A stretch of 64,000 nt of DNA from Spirosoma radiotolerans (GTDB taxonomy: Bacteria > Bacteroidota > Bacteroidia > Cytophagales > Spirosomataceae): the NCBI RefSeq assembly GCF_000974425.1, contig NZ_CP010429.1, positions 4,635,501 through 4,699,500 of the forward strand, in the 5' to 3' direction. Below are positions 17,629 to 25,895 of this stretch, piece by piece. A program made the translations under genes and the position numbers. The notes beneath the pieces are model-generated. The model saw only the letters and a list, made by a program, of their open reading frames with translations. It was not told the origin of the DNA and made no database searches. The first letter of the stretch is position 1, and every line of letters starts with the position of its first letter.

Positions 17629-17715
17629 AAAAGAGCGAAAGAGTTAAAAGTGAAAGGGCGAAAACTGGATGCACCAGGTCATTCGCCCTTTCACTTTTAA
17701 CTCTTTCGCTCTTTT
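17629..17715. terminator. 34-bp perfect hairpin filling a stop-to-stop gap
   Basis: Arms 17629-17662 and 17682-17715 are exact complements (34 bp) with a 19-nt loop. The left arm starts right after the TAA of the barrel gene. The right arm overlaps two bases of the stop codon of the convergent activator gene. Its GAAAGAG/GTGAAAG words match the repeats at 2448 and 3760. Confidence 0.75.
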
Positions 17716-19186
17716 ATAAGTGAATATCGTACGCTTTCAACTTATTGTAAAGCGTTTTGCGGTCGATGTTGAGCACTTCGGCCGCTTTTGTTTTATTGTA
17801 GCCTGTTTTTTCAAGGACTTTCAGGATCGCAGCCCGTTCGGCGTTTTCTGAAACCGATTTCAGGTTGGCTGCCGACTGGCTGAACACAGGTACGCCGGGC
17901 CGGGCCGGATCGTAGCTGATTTGAATGCCTGAATTACCGGTATCTTCGGCTGTCAGGTATTGAGGTGAAACGATCTCCTGCGGCAAGACATCCGCTTCTA
18001 TATAATCACCCTGAGTAAGAAGCACCGAACGTTTTACGACGTTTTGCAACTCACGCAGGTTACCATGCCAATAGTATTCCTTGAGCTTCTCTTTGGCTTC
18101 TTCTTCGAAACCTAGAATTTCTTTTTCTAGTTGGATATTGGCCGACTCTAAAAAGTGTTCGGCAAAAATCATGATGTCCGCCTTACGCTCACGAAGGGGC
18201 GACAGGTGCATTTCAAACTCGGCAATACGGTGGTAAATATCTTCCCGAAACTTACCTTGCCGGACGGCTTCCCGCAAATCTTCATTGGTAGCCACAATAA
18301 TCCGAACATCGACGGGTATATCCTGGTTACTACCGATTCTGCGAATTTTACGTTCCTGCAATACCCGGAGCAGTTTGATTTGGTTATCATACGACAGGTT
18401 TCCAATTTCATCCAGGAAAATGGTACCGCCATTGGCAAACTCAAAACTACCGGCTTTATCAGCCATGGCCCCCGTGAATGACCCTTTAACGTGGCCAAAC
18501 AATTCACTACCGGCCAGCTCTTTCCCCAATGCACCACAGTCGATGGCCACAAAAGGTTTATCGGCCCGCTTGCTTTTGAGGTGAATGGCATTGGCCACAA
18601 ATTCCTTTCCCGTACCCGTTTCGCCGGTAATGATGACCGACATATCCGTTGGGGCAATCAGGTCAATATGTTTCTGGAGTTGTTCAGCCGCCCGGCTTTT
18701 GCCAAATATGAATCGTTTGCCATCAGGGGCAAGCGGTGTTTTAGCAGATGCTGCTTTTGTAGAGCTTGGCTTTGTCGGCTGGGCCGTGGCAGGTGCAACG
18801 CTTTTGGGCTGACTCAGTGATTGGCTGCGCCGTTCGAGCGCGCCTTTGATGGTATATAAAATTTCGTCGGGATAGAGCGGCTTCGTTACATAATCGTAAG
18901 CTCCGTGTTTGACCGTCTGCACGGCTACCCGCACATCTGAATATCCGGTAATAATAATAACGGCTGTAGTTGGGTGCATGACCTTGATCCGGCGCAGCAT
19001 TTCCAACCCATCAACATCGGGAAGTTTAAAATCACAGATAACTAATTCAAACGACTCTTTCCGTAACAACACAAGACCATCATCGCCCCGCTGCACCGAC
19101 GCCGTTTTATATCCCTGCTTTGTCAGAAAGCGCTCTAATAACAGGCATATATCATTGTTATCGTCAATAATCAGTATTTTTTCCAT
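17714..19186 (-). CDS. NtrC-family sigma-54-dependent response regulator
   Basis: 490 residues. The receiver (1-118) has an acidic pocket (IIDDNNDI), phospho-acceptor Asp52 and Lys in DYVTKPL. The AAA+ domain (about 158-395) has Walker A GETGTGK (188-194), the sigma-54 contact loop GSFTGA (235-240; usually GAFTGA), Walker B TIFLDE and an arginine-finger region. The Fis-type helix-turn-helix is at the C terminus (NKTKAAEVLNIDRKTLYNKL). It activates transcription by remodelling sigma-54 RNA polymerase. It sits in a block of receiver and kinase genes and may be phosphorylated by the REC-PAS kinase. Targets are unknown; candidate sites are listed at 16912 and 20077. Confidence 0.95.
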   Translation of the reverse strand: MEKILIIDDNNDICLLLERFLTKQGYKTASVQRGDDGLVLLRKESFELVICDFKLPDVDGLEMLRRIKVMHPTTAVIIITGYSDVRVAVQTVKHGAYDYVTKPLYPDEILYTIKGALERRSQSLSQPKSVAPATAQPTKPSSTKAASAKTPLAPDGKRFIFGKSRAAEQLQKHIDLIAPTDMSVIITGETGTGKEFVANAIHLKSKRADKPFVAIDCGALGKELAGSELFGHVKGSFTGAMADKAGSFEFANGGTIFLDEIGNLSYDNQIKLLRVLQERKIRRIGSNQDIPVDVRIIVATNEDLREAVRQGKFREDIYHRIAEFEMHLSPLRERKADIMIFAEHFLESANIQLEKEILGFEEEAKEKLKEYYWHGNLRELQNVVKRSVLLTQGDYIEADVLPQEIVSPQYLTAEDTGNSGIQISYDPARPGVPVFSQSAANLKSVSENAERAAILKVLEKTGYNKTKAAEVLNIDRKTLYNKLKAYDIHL

Positions 19187-19278
19187 GAAGAGGAAGTAGC
19201 TTGTTCAGTTGAGCTACACCTAGTATACGACCAAGTGCATTATTCACAAGCCTTCGTTGGCTATATAAACAAAGTTAC

Positions 19279-19653
19279 TCAAACCTGAATGGTTTGCAAA
19301 GCCGTCTCCACAGATCGACGCGTGAATGGTTTTCCAATAAAATAATCAGCTCCCTGTTCAGTGGCCCGACGGCGTTCCGCCTGTCCATCGAAAGCACTTA
19401 TCATAATGATTTTAGCCACATTCTGGCCTTCTTTTATGAAGGGCAATAAATCAAAGCCTAAGCCATCCGGCAAGTTCAAGTCAAGAAAAATAGCGTCAAA
19501 CTGCTGAGAATCCAGCCACTGACGGCCCTCTTCTATAAAATGAGCACATGTCGGCTGGTAGCCCAGTCGACGCAACAAACCTGATAACAACAAGCATATA
19601 TCTGCTTCATCATCTACAATCAACACTCGCTTAGCAAGAAATGTTGTATTCAT
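19279..19653 (-). CDS. Single-domain response regulator
   Basis: 124-residue receiver only: RVLIVDDEADICLLL, phospho-acceptor Asp in AIFLDLNLPDG, Ser in IIMISAF and Lys in YFIGKPF. It starts at the ATG 19653 (MNTTFLAKRVLIVDDE); a longer frame back to 19707 adds residues not typical of the family. It lies 92 nt upstream of the sigma-54 activator on the same strand and may be co-transcribed. As a stand-alone receiver it is likely a phosphate shuttle or sink between kinases. Confidence 0.9.
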   Translation of the reverse strand: MNTTFLAKRVLIVDDEADICLLLSGLLRRLGYQPTCAHFIEEGRQWLDSQQFDAIFLDLNLPDGLGFDLLPFIKEGQNVAKIIMISAFDGQAERRRATEQGADYFIGKPFTRRSVETALQTIQV

Positions 19654-20144
19654 TACGGTTGGTCTGAATTGATGGCCCGCATTAGCTCCTACGATCGGTC
19701 TTACCACGGTAATATTCGTTTTCTTGTATTTCTTATTTATAGTTATTTATATAAAATATGATGCCGGAATTGATACTAATGCCCTAATATGTACCACTTG
19801 ACTTAATAAAAGCCAATAAACTAACTGATTGCGATTTTTTTGCTCCTAATTTGACGGTTGCTATCTCAAACGTATAGTTTGTAAACGTCGTTGCGAACGG
19901 GCTGTTTTTCTACGGTTATTCTACACATGTGGAAATTTTTCCACAACCTACAGAATTTCGTCTAACTACACAAGAACTAATCATATGACATAAATATGTT
20001 TATTATTAGCTCATTTACAAGCCTATAAGGCATTTCCAGGCACTATGCCTTCTTTAGAAATTGACATTCCAACTCTTTGGCACAGATTTTTCTAATCTAG
20101 ATAACAACAGCGAGATAGCTTTTTCTGATTTACTCACGAACATA
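19654..20144. other. Divergent regulatory region
   Basis: About 490 AT-rich nt without a coding frame, between the receiver gene (minus) and the small membrane peptide gene (plus). It holds a perfect 8-bp palindrome TGTGGAAATTTTTCCACA (19928-19945), which could be an operator, and the sigma-54-like site at 20077. Confidence 0.5.
20077..20093 (+). promoter_or_regulatory. Candidate sigma-54 promoter of the Lmo0937-type gene
   Basis: TTGGCAC-N5-TTTC has the -24 GG and -12 elements at the correct 10-nt spacing. The only change in the core is TC in place of GC. It lies 52 nt upstream of the ATG at 20145, in the same region as the sigma-54 activator gene. Confidence 0.35.
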
Positions 20145-20312
20145 ATGGGAAACCTTCTTTATACAATAGCTGTGATACTCATCATTATCTGGCTCCTCGG
20201 CTTCCTGGGCGTTCTGGGAACTGGCATTGCAAGTAGTGGTTTGATTCATATACTATTGGTGATTGCAGTGATTGCAATTATTCTGCGCCTGATTCAGGGA
20301 CGCGGGGTATGA
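20145..20312 (+). CDS. Lmo0937-family small membrane protein
   Basis: 55 residues with two hydrophobic helices separated by a glycine-rich turn (MGNLLYTIAVILIIIWLLG; LIHILLVIAVIAIILRLI) and a basic tail RLIQGRGV. This is the standard Lmo0937 pattern. These peptides are strongly stress-induced in many bacteria and their function is unknown. A longer frame opens at 20061 (TTG), but those residues are not part of the family and include the likely promoter, so the ATG at 20145 is chosen. Confidence 0.85.
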   Translation: MGNLLYTIAVILIIIWLLGFLGVLGTGIASSGLIHILLVIAVIAIILRLIQGRGV

Positions 20313-20745
20313 GAAGAGAAGTACCTCTTACGATATTGTTTTAACGAATAATGTCTATTACAAAAACATTCCTAGTCAATAGGTGATCTCATTTTAGGTT
20401 AAGTACAAGTTACGGTGGGTACGGAATCCCTGCGCCAAGTTGAGCGCGGGGATTTTTATTTATACACACTTTTGCAGAAAATTTATACTGCTATTTCAGC
20501 AAATAACCGTTAAACTTGTAGGGAACTTGTTCATACTGATTCTAAAACTCGGGGCAGCATTGCGTAAAACGTGGACGTCCTTGTAGAAAAAAGTCCTCAC
20601 CTGCTCAGATTGGTAAGCCCACATCGAAGCAACACAAATGGCTTACTGTCAATAACTTAGTAGTTGATTATCATTACTGGTATAAAATTTTCTATGCGGT
20701 TGGCATCGAGAATAGAATTAATCATTCACAAAAGTTCTAGAAACT
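20313..20745. other. Intergenic region between small stress genes
   Basis: 433 nt with no coding frame. It contains the terminator at 20426 and the presumed promoter of the YtxH pair. A TTGGCAT box at 20700 resembles a sigma-54 -24 element, but no -12 GC follows at the right distance. Confidence 0.5.
20426..20457 (+). terminator. Intrinsic terminator
   Basis: 10-bp stem with one G.T pair (20426-20435 with 20444-20453), 8-nt loop, then a five-T run. It lies about 110 nt after the Lmo0937-type gene and probably ends its transcript. Confidence 0.8.
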
Positions 20746-20997
20746 ATGAAAGCATTGCCAGGAATAATAGTAGGTTTAGCGGTTGGCGCTATTGTTGGAA
20801 TTCTGCTTGCTCCTGAGAGTGGTCAGAAGACGCGCAAACGCATTTCGTCGGAGTCGGACTCGTTTTTCAAAGATCTTCAGGACCAGTTACAAGAAGGGTT
20901 GGAAAGCATTAAAAGCCAGTACAACGATTACGTTGATTCGGCTTCTGAAAAAACGCAGGACTTAGTTAGCCAGGCAAAACGCAAAGCAAAGCAGTAG
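20746..20997 (+). CDS. YtxH domain protein (short)
   Basis: 83 residues. An N-terminal hydrophobic helix (GIIVGLAVGAIVGILLAPES) is followed by the YtxH signature GQKTRKRI and an amphipathic, probably coiled-coil tail rich in K, Q, E and S. YtxH proteins are membrane-anchored stress proteins of unknown mechanism. The gene is 47 nt upstream of a second, longer YtxH gene and the pair probably forms an operon. Confidence 0.88.
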   Translation: MKALPGIIVGLAVGAIVGILLAPESGQKTRKRISSESDSFFKDLQDQLQEGLESIKSQYNDYVDSASEKTQDLVSQAKRKAKQ

Positions 20998-21044
20998 TAG
21001 ATTAGGCTGCCATCAAGCAAACACTTACCTAAAACAATAGAACA

Positions 21045-21413
21045 ATGAGAAGCACAAGAGATTTTCTAACTGGTATTATTACTGGTGTTGTTATCGGAAT
21101 TTTAACAGCTCCCCGGAGCGGAAAAGAAACACGCGACAAGCTAACAGAAGAAGCTAATAAGCACACCGGTGACTTGAAAGACCAGTGGGAAAAAGGTGTA
21201 TCGCAGGTGAAAGAAGGCTTGGAACAGGCAAAAACGCAGGTGAACCAGTACACCGATAAAGCCAAAGAGCAGTTCAACCAATACAAAGATCAAGCTCAGT
21301 CTGCTCTTAACAAAGACAAGGTAAAAGACCAGTACAACGATAAGGTTGATCAACTAGCCGACGACGCTAAAGCGGGTGTCGACAATGCTCAGTCAACGAT
21401 TAAAGTAAGCTAA
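21045..21413 (+). CDS. YtxH domain protein with repeated amphipathic helix
   Basis: 122 residues. The membrane helix (FLTGIITGVVIGILTAPRSG) and YtxH signature (GKETRDKLTEEANK) lead into repeated 11-residue-like heptads (QVKEGLEQAKTQVNQYTDKA, KEQFNQYKDQAQ). These recall LEA-type or apolipoprotein-type amphipathic helices. The tail may become structured on desiccation or bind membranes, which is inference. It is probably co-transcribed with the shorter YtxH gene upstream and is followed by a hairpin at 21516. Confidence 0.88.
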   Translation: MRSTRDFLTGIITGVVIGILTAPRSGKETRDKLTEEANKHTGDLKDQWEKGVSQVKEGLEQAKTQVNQYTDKAKEQFNQYKDQAQSALNKDKVKDQYNDKVDQLADDAKAGVDNAQSTIKVS

Positions 21414-21515
21414 GAAAACCTAGGTCTGATGCGATCGATCCTGTCGAACAGGCGATTACTAGTCCTAGATTCCCCATTAAGTACAAATACTCGATTTACT
21501 CAACGTTATTATAAA

Positions 21516-21546
21516 GTAACCCCCACTGAAAAACAGTGGGGGTTAC
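21516..21546 (+). terminator. Hairpin terminator after the YtxH pair
   Basis: 13-bp perfect stem (21516-21528 with 21534-21546) with an A5 loop. No strong T run follows, so the strength as a terminator is uncertain. Confidence 0.65.
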
Positions 21547-21633
21547 GCATGTTTAGGGGTTTAATAACCTTTTAATGCTGGTTTAAGAGGCCTTTAATTA
21601 GCAGGGTAGACCTTTGTGACGGAAAACATAGTC

Positions 21634-22866
21634 ATGAAAAAATACTCGTTTTTTTCGTATCCTCAATTGCTCGATCAGATGAGGTTCACTGTCACCCGGT
21701 TATTGCATCAACCCCCGGCTCAGTTGCTGGTAGTTGTGTCACCTCTATCCCCTTCCAGGCTATCCAATAAGGTCTGGAGACACTATTTGCATGTTCTGTC
21801 AGCCCTGTTGATAACGTCCCTTTTAAGCAATTGTGGCGGTAGTTCGGCCAAAACAGAGGAATCTTCGTCGGAGGGTACGCATCGTAAAAATAATCTGCTT
21901 GCCACAGCCACTTACGATACAGCGAAACTTGAAAACGTCCGGAATGAACTTAACTTAACCGGCAAAGTCACTTTCAATCAGGATCAGGTTGTGAAGGTGT
22001 TTCCTTTGGTTGGTGGCCATATCGAAACCCTAAAAGCCGATTTGGGGGATTATGTACGAAAAGGTCAAATTATGGCCGTAATTCGCTCTGGCGATTTGGC
22101 TGACCTTGAGCAACAGACGGTTGCCGCAAAAGGTCAGTTAGCCGTTGCCCAAAAAAATCAACAGGTTACGGAAGACATGACCAAAGCGGGCTTGAGCTCG
22201 CAACGCGAGTTAGTAGCCAGCCAGGAGCAGTTACAGGCTGCCAAAGGCGAATTGGCCCGCGTTGGTGAGCGACGTCGGATTGTAGGCGGAACAGGCTCTG
22301 TTTATCTGGTTAAAGCACCAATGAGTGGGTTTGTTGTGGAAAAGACAGCCTCCCCCGGCATGGAACTCCGCTCCGACGATCCAGAGAATCTGTTTACTGT
22401 TTCGAACCTGGAGCGTGTCTGGGTGCTGGCTAATGTGTATGAGTCTGACTTAGCCAATGTGCACGAAGGTGACGCTGCGACGATTACGACGATCTCCTAC
22501 CCGGACAAGATCTTTCGGGGAAAGATCGATAAAATTTTCAACGTACTCGATCCCGATAGCAAAACGCTACGGGTACGCGTCACGCTCAATAATGCAGACT
22601 ACCGGCTCAAACCCGAAATGTTTGCGAATGTCAGCGTAACCTATGCTGGTCATGATCAGCGCATTGCAATTCCGGCTGGGGCCGTTGTTTTCGACAAGAA
22701 TCGCAACTTTGTCGTGATGGTCAACAAAGCCAATCAGCCCATCGTACGTGAAGTAGAAATCTACAAAACGATTGGTCAGAAAACGTATCTCGCGAGCGGT
22801 GTCGCTCCCGGCGACCGGATTGTGACGACAAACCAATTACTGATTTATAATGCATTGGGTAGTTAA
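21634..22866 (+). CDS. Orphan RND-efflux periplasmic adaptor (HlyD/CusB-like) lipoprotein
   Basis: 410 residues from the ATG at 21634. A lipobox (SLLSNC) sits unusually far in, at residue 67, after about 50 unusual residues. A TTG at 21787 would give a clean lipoprotein signal (LHVLSALLITSLLSNC) and may be the real start. The mature protein has the adaptor order: barrel-sandwich half (VVKVFPLVGGHIETLKADLG), alpha-hairpin (QQTVAAKGQLAVAQKNQQV), second lipoyl half (LVKAPMSGFVVEKTASPG), beta-barrel (YESDLANVHEGDAATITTIS) and membrane-proximal domain. Adaptors of this type join an RND pump to a TolC-like channel, but neither gene is adjacent, so it must work with distant partners. A GTG at 21616 is a further alternative start. 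Confidence 0.85.
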   Translation: MKKYSFFSYPQLLDQMRFTVTRLLHQPPAQLLVVVSPLSPSRLSNKVWRHYLHVLSALLITSLLSNCGGSSAKTEESSSEGTHRKNNLLATATYDTAKLENVRNELNLTGKVTFNQDQVVKVFPLVGGHIETLKADLGDYVRKGQIMAVIRSGDLADLEQQTVAAKGQLAVAQKNQQVTEDMTKAGLSSQRELVASQEQLQAAKGELARVGERRRIVGGTGSVYLVKAPMSGFVVEKTASPGMELRSDDPENLFTVSNLERVWVLANVYESDLANVHEGDAATITTISYPDKIFRGKIDKIFNVLDPDSKTLRVRVTLNNADYRLKPEMFANVSVTYAGHDQRIAIPAGAVVFDKNRNFVVMVNKANQPIVREVEIYKTIGQKTYLASGVAPGDRIVTTNQLLIYNALGS

Positions 22867-22898
22867 GCAATCACGTTAACAAGTACTAGCCTATATTA

Positions 22899-22930
22899 GA
22901 AAAGCCAGCCCAACTAAGGACTGGCTTTTC
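22899..22930. terminator. Bidirectional terminator
   Basis: 10-bp stem GAAAAGCCAG/CTGGCTTTTC (22899-22908 with 22921-22930), with a 12-nt loop and A/T runs within both arms. It lies between the stop of the adaptor gene and the stop of the convergent pyrophosphatase gene. Confidence 0.75.
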
Positions 22931-22963
22931 TGGTTGAACAACTTCAATAACCAATCAGATAAC

Positions 22964-25642
22964 TTACTTTTTCGTGACCCGAATGGAAATCCGGCGGTTC
23001 TGCGCCCGGCCCTCCTTGGTATCGTTCGAGGCAACAGGGTGCTCCTGCCCATACCCTTCTGCCTCCAGACGATCTTTATCAATACCCATTTTTTCAAGTT
23101 CAGCGCGTACCGAATTCGCCCGGTCCTGAGAAAGCTTCAGGTTACTGGCAGCATTGCCCGTATTGTCGGTATAACCACCTAATTTGACATTTACTGCTGG
23201 GTATGCTTTCAAAATTTCGGCAATATTCTTCAACTGCTCCTGCGACTCGGACTTAAGAGTAGCTTTACCCGTTTCGAACGTTAGCCGGTCGAAGTCGAAC
23301 CAGGTGGTTTTATCAACCGCCTTATCGCCCTTTATAAACGTCAGCAGTTTATTTTCGATACCTAGTTCAGGAATATTCAGCTCGACACCGCTTGTCAGTT
23401 TCTGAAGGCTGAAAGCTCCCAGGCGCTCGTTTGGTGTACTAACGATGTCATTATCAGCCGCCGTCGATTCTTCTAAAGGAACTTCGGTACCGGCCGCTTC
23501 CTTGCCTTCACGATTATAACCCGGCGTCTCCGACGAGGGAACGGCGATGTAAGGTGCGATAACCAGCGACACGATAGACATCAGTTTGATCAGAATGTTC
23601 ATCGACGGACCAGAGGTATCTTTAAATGGATCGCCAACCGTATCGCCTGTTACTGACGCTTTGTGCGGTTCAGACTTTTTGTAGAACATTTCGCCATTGA
23701 TCAAAACGCCTTTCTCAAACGACTTCTTGGCGTTATCCCAGGCACCACCGGCGTTATTCATGAAAATACCCATTAAAACACCTGATACGGTAACACCCGC
23801 TAACAAGCCTCCAAGCACTTCAGGGCCAAAAATGAACCCAACAATAACGGGTACGGTCAGCGCAATGGCTCCCGGCAAGACCATCTCGCGGATAGACGCC
23901 TGGGTGGAAATGGCTACGCATTTTTCGTATTCCGGCTTGCCTGTGCCTTCCATAATTCCTGGGATCTCCCGAAACTGGCGACGAACTTCTTCTACCATGG
24001 CCATAGCCGCCCGCCCTACAGCCGCAATGGCCAGCGACGAGAAAATATAAGGAATCATGCCACCCACAAACAGGCCAGCCAATACATCGGCTTTATAAAT
24101 GTCAATCGCTGAAATTCCAGACAAACCCACAAACGCGGCAAACAGTGCCAGCGCCGTCAACGCAGCCGAGGCAATAGCGAATCCTTTACCACTGGCAGCG
24201 GTCGTGTTACCTACGGCATCGAGAATGTCGGTACGGCCGCGCACTTCTTCGGGCAGGTAACTCATTTCGGCAATACCACCAGCGTTGTCGGCAATAGGCC
24301 CAAAAGCATCAATGGCCAACTGCATAGCCGTTGTAGCCATCATACCTGCGGCTGAGATAGCGACTCCATACAAGCCAGCAAAGTGATACGAGGTATAAAT
24401 ACCAGCGGCCAGGACCAGAATTGGCAATACCGTCGATTCCATACCGACCGACAAACCGCCGATGATGTTGGTAGCCGCTCCCGTTGCCGACTGACGAATA
24501 ATGGACAATACTGGACGACGACCCATAGCGGTGTAGTATTCCGTGATGATACTCATCAGCGCCCCCACAACCAGACCCGTTACGATAGCAAAAAACACAT
24601 CCATCCGGGTAAACTCAACACCCCGGATCTCCATCGTACCAGTCGGTAGCATCGCATTGACCAGAAAGTAAGACGCAATGAGTGTGATAACAATTGAAGC
24701 CCAGTTACCCAGATTCAGTGCTCCCTGAACGTTACCGTTGTCATCTTTAACACGTACGAAATAGGTAGCGATGATGGAAAAAATAAGGCCCAACCCTGCA
24801 ATAACCATCGGTAGCACAATAGGCGCATGACCGATAATGGGATCACCAGGAATAACGATTTCGCGACCCAACACCATGGTAGCCAGAATGGTAGCTACAT
24901 AAGAGCCAAATAAATCGGCACCCATACCGGCTACGTCGCCCACGTTATCGCCCACGTTATCGGCAATGGTGGCTGGGTTACGCGGATCATCCTCGGGAAT
25001 ACCGGCTTCTACTTTACCCACAAGGTCAGCGCCAACGTCGGCCGCTTTCGTATAAATACCACCGCCCACACGAGCGAACAACGCAATCGACTCGGCACCG
25101 AGCGAGAAACCCGCCAGCACTTCAAGAGCCTTCTCCATCGGCAGGCCGTTGACATCACCCGATGGTTCGACGTATAATTTATAGAGAATAATGAACAGAC
25201 TTCCCAAACCCAGTACTGCAATACCGGCCACACCGATTCCCATCACCGAACCACCGGTAAAGGACACTTCGAGGGCTTTAGTCAGGCTGGTACGGGCGGC
25301 ATGGGCGGTACGGACGTTTGCTTTGGTAGCGATGTTCATACCAATGTATCCTGCCAATGCCGATAAAAAGGCCCCAAGGACAAATGAAATACCTATGATT
25401 GGACTGGAGTTGGGTACCAGGCTACCCATGTAGGCTAATAAAAGGGCTACAATAATACCGAAATAGGTCAGGACACGCCATTCTGCTTTAAGAAAAGCGA
25501 TGGCCCCGTCGGCAATGTAGCCTGCAATTTCCTGCATCCGAGCATCGCCAGCGTCCTGTTTCGAAACCCACATGAATTTGGTAAACATCACCAGCAGGCC
25601 AACAATGCCTAATATGGGGACCAGATAAACACTGTAATTCAT
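22964..25642 (-). CDS. hppA: Membrane ion-translocating pyrophosphatase fused to a C-terminal OmpA domain
   Basis: 892 residues. Residues 1 to about 701 are a complete multi-helix membrane pyrophosphatase, which couples PPi hydrolysis to H+ and/or Na+ export. The PPi/Mg site is clear ([37 protein letters not shown]). GNTTAASGK has Ala where K+-independent enzymes carry Lys, so K+ dependence is predicted. After the last helix (about 681-701) comes a linker of about 75 residues. An OmpA peptidoglycan-binding domain then spans about 780-889 ([60 protein letters not shown]). Both termini of these pumps face the periplasm, so the domain could tether the pump to the cell wall. Ion specificity cannot be settled by eye. 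Confidence 0.95.
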   Translation of the reverse strand: MNYSVYLVPILGIVGLLVMFTKFMWVSKQDAGDARMQEIAGYIADGAIAFLKAEWRVLTYFGIIVALLLAYMGSLVPNSSPIIGISFVLGAFLSALAGYIGMNIATKANVRTAHAARTSLTKALEVSFTGGSVMGIGVAGIAVLGLGSLFIILYKLYVEPSGDVNGLPMEKALEVLAGFSLGAESIALFARVGGGIYTKAADVGADLVGKVEAGIPEDDPRNPATIADNVGDNVGDVAGMGADLFGSYVATILATMVLGREIVIPGDPIIGHAPIVLPMVIAGLGLIFSIIATYFVRVKDDNGNVQGALNLGNWASIVITLIASYFLVNAMLPTGTMEIRGVEFTRMDVFFAIVTGLVVGALMSIITEYYTAMGRRPVLSIIRQSATGAATNIIGGLSVGMESTVLPILVLAAGIYTSYHFAGLYGVAISAAGMMATTAMQLAIDAFGPIADNAGGIAEMSYLPEEVRGRTDILDAVGNTTAASGKGFAIASAALTALALFAAFVGLSGISAIDIYKADVLAGLFVGGMIPYIFSSLAIAAVGRAAMAMVEEVRRQFREIPGIMEGTGKPEYEKCVAISTQASIREMVLPGAIALTVPVIVGFIFGPEVLGGLLAGVTVSGVLMGIFMNNAGGAWDNAKKSFEKGVLINGEMFYKKSEPHKASVTGDTVGDPFKDTSGPSMNILIKLMSIVSLVIAPYIAVPSSETPGYNREGKEAAGTEVPLEESTAADNDIVSTPNERLGAFSLQKLTSGVELNIPELGIENKLLTFIKGDKAVDKTTWFDFDRLTFETGKATLKSESQEQLKNIAEILKAYPAVNVKLGGYTDNTGNAASNLKLSQDRANSVRAELEKMGIDKDRLEAEGYGQEHPVASNDTKEGRAQNRRISIRVTKK

Positions 25643-25676
25643 AGAAATAGCTAAAGGTTAGAGTTTTGATTGCTCG

Positions 25677-25707
25677 CAAAGATAGAATTTGACCGCCCAT
25701 AACCCAA
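25677..25707 (-). promoter_or_regulatory. Promoter of the pyrophosphatase gene
   Basis: On the minus strand TTG (25707-25705), a 20-nt spacer and TATCTTTG (25684-25677) match the Bacteroidota TTG-N19-21-TAnnTTTG promoter. The start codon is 35 nt downstream of the -7 box, leaving a leader of about 30 nt. Confidence 0.6.
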
Positions 25708-25895
25708 CCTAAAAAACTCGTTTGTTGACTTTTTTTGAGGTTTTTTTCGGTTATTCAAGGAGATTCTTAATTACATAATGCCAAATGGCACCAAAGTTTG
25801 GAAGTAGCTCTTCAGCAACGTAAGTTCAGAAGAAAGTTTTGGCATAACGACTTATAACAGCTATAGCAAACGAACATTATTCCTATTACCTAAAT

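Noticed and set aside
19928-19945. TGTGGAAATTTTTCCACA as a replication-origin DnaA cluster
   Set aside because: It is a single palindrome, with no further DnaA boxes and no dnaA or dnaN nearby; an operator is more plausible.
20700-20716. TTGGCAT box upstream of the YtxH pair as a sigma-54 promoter
   Set aside because: No GC or GC-like dinucleotide at the required distance.
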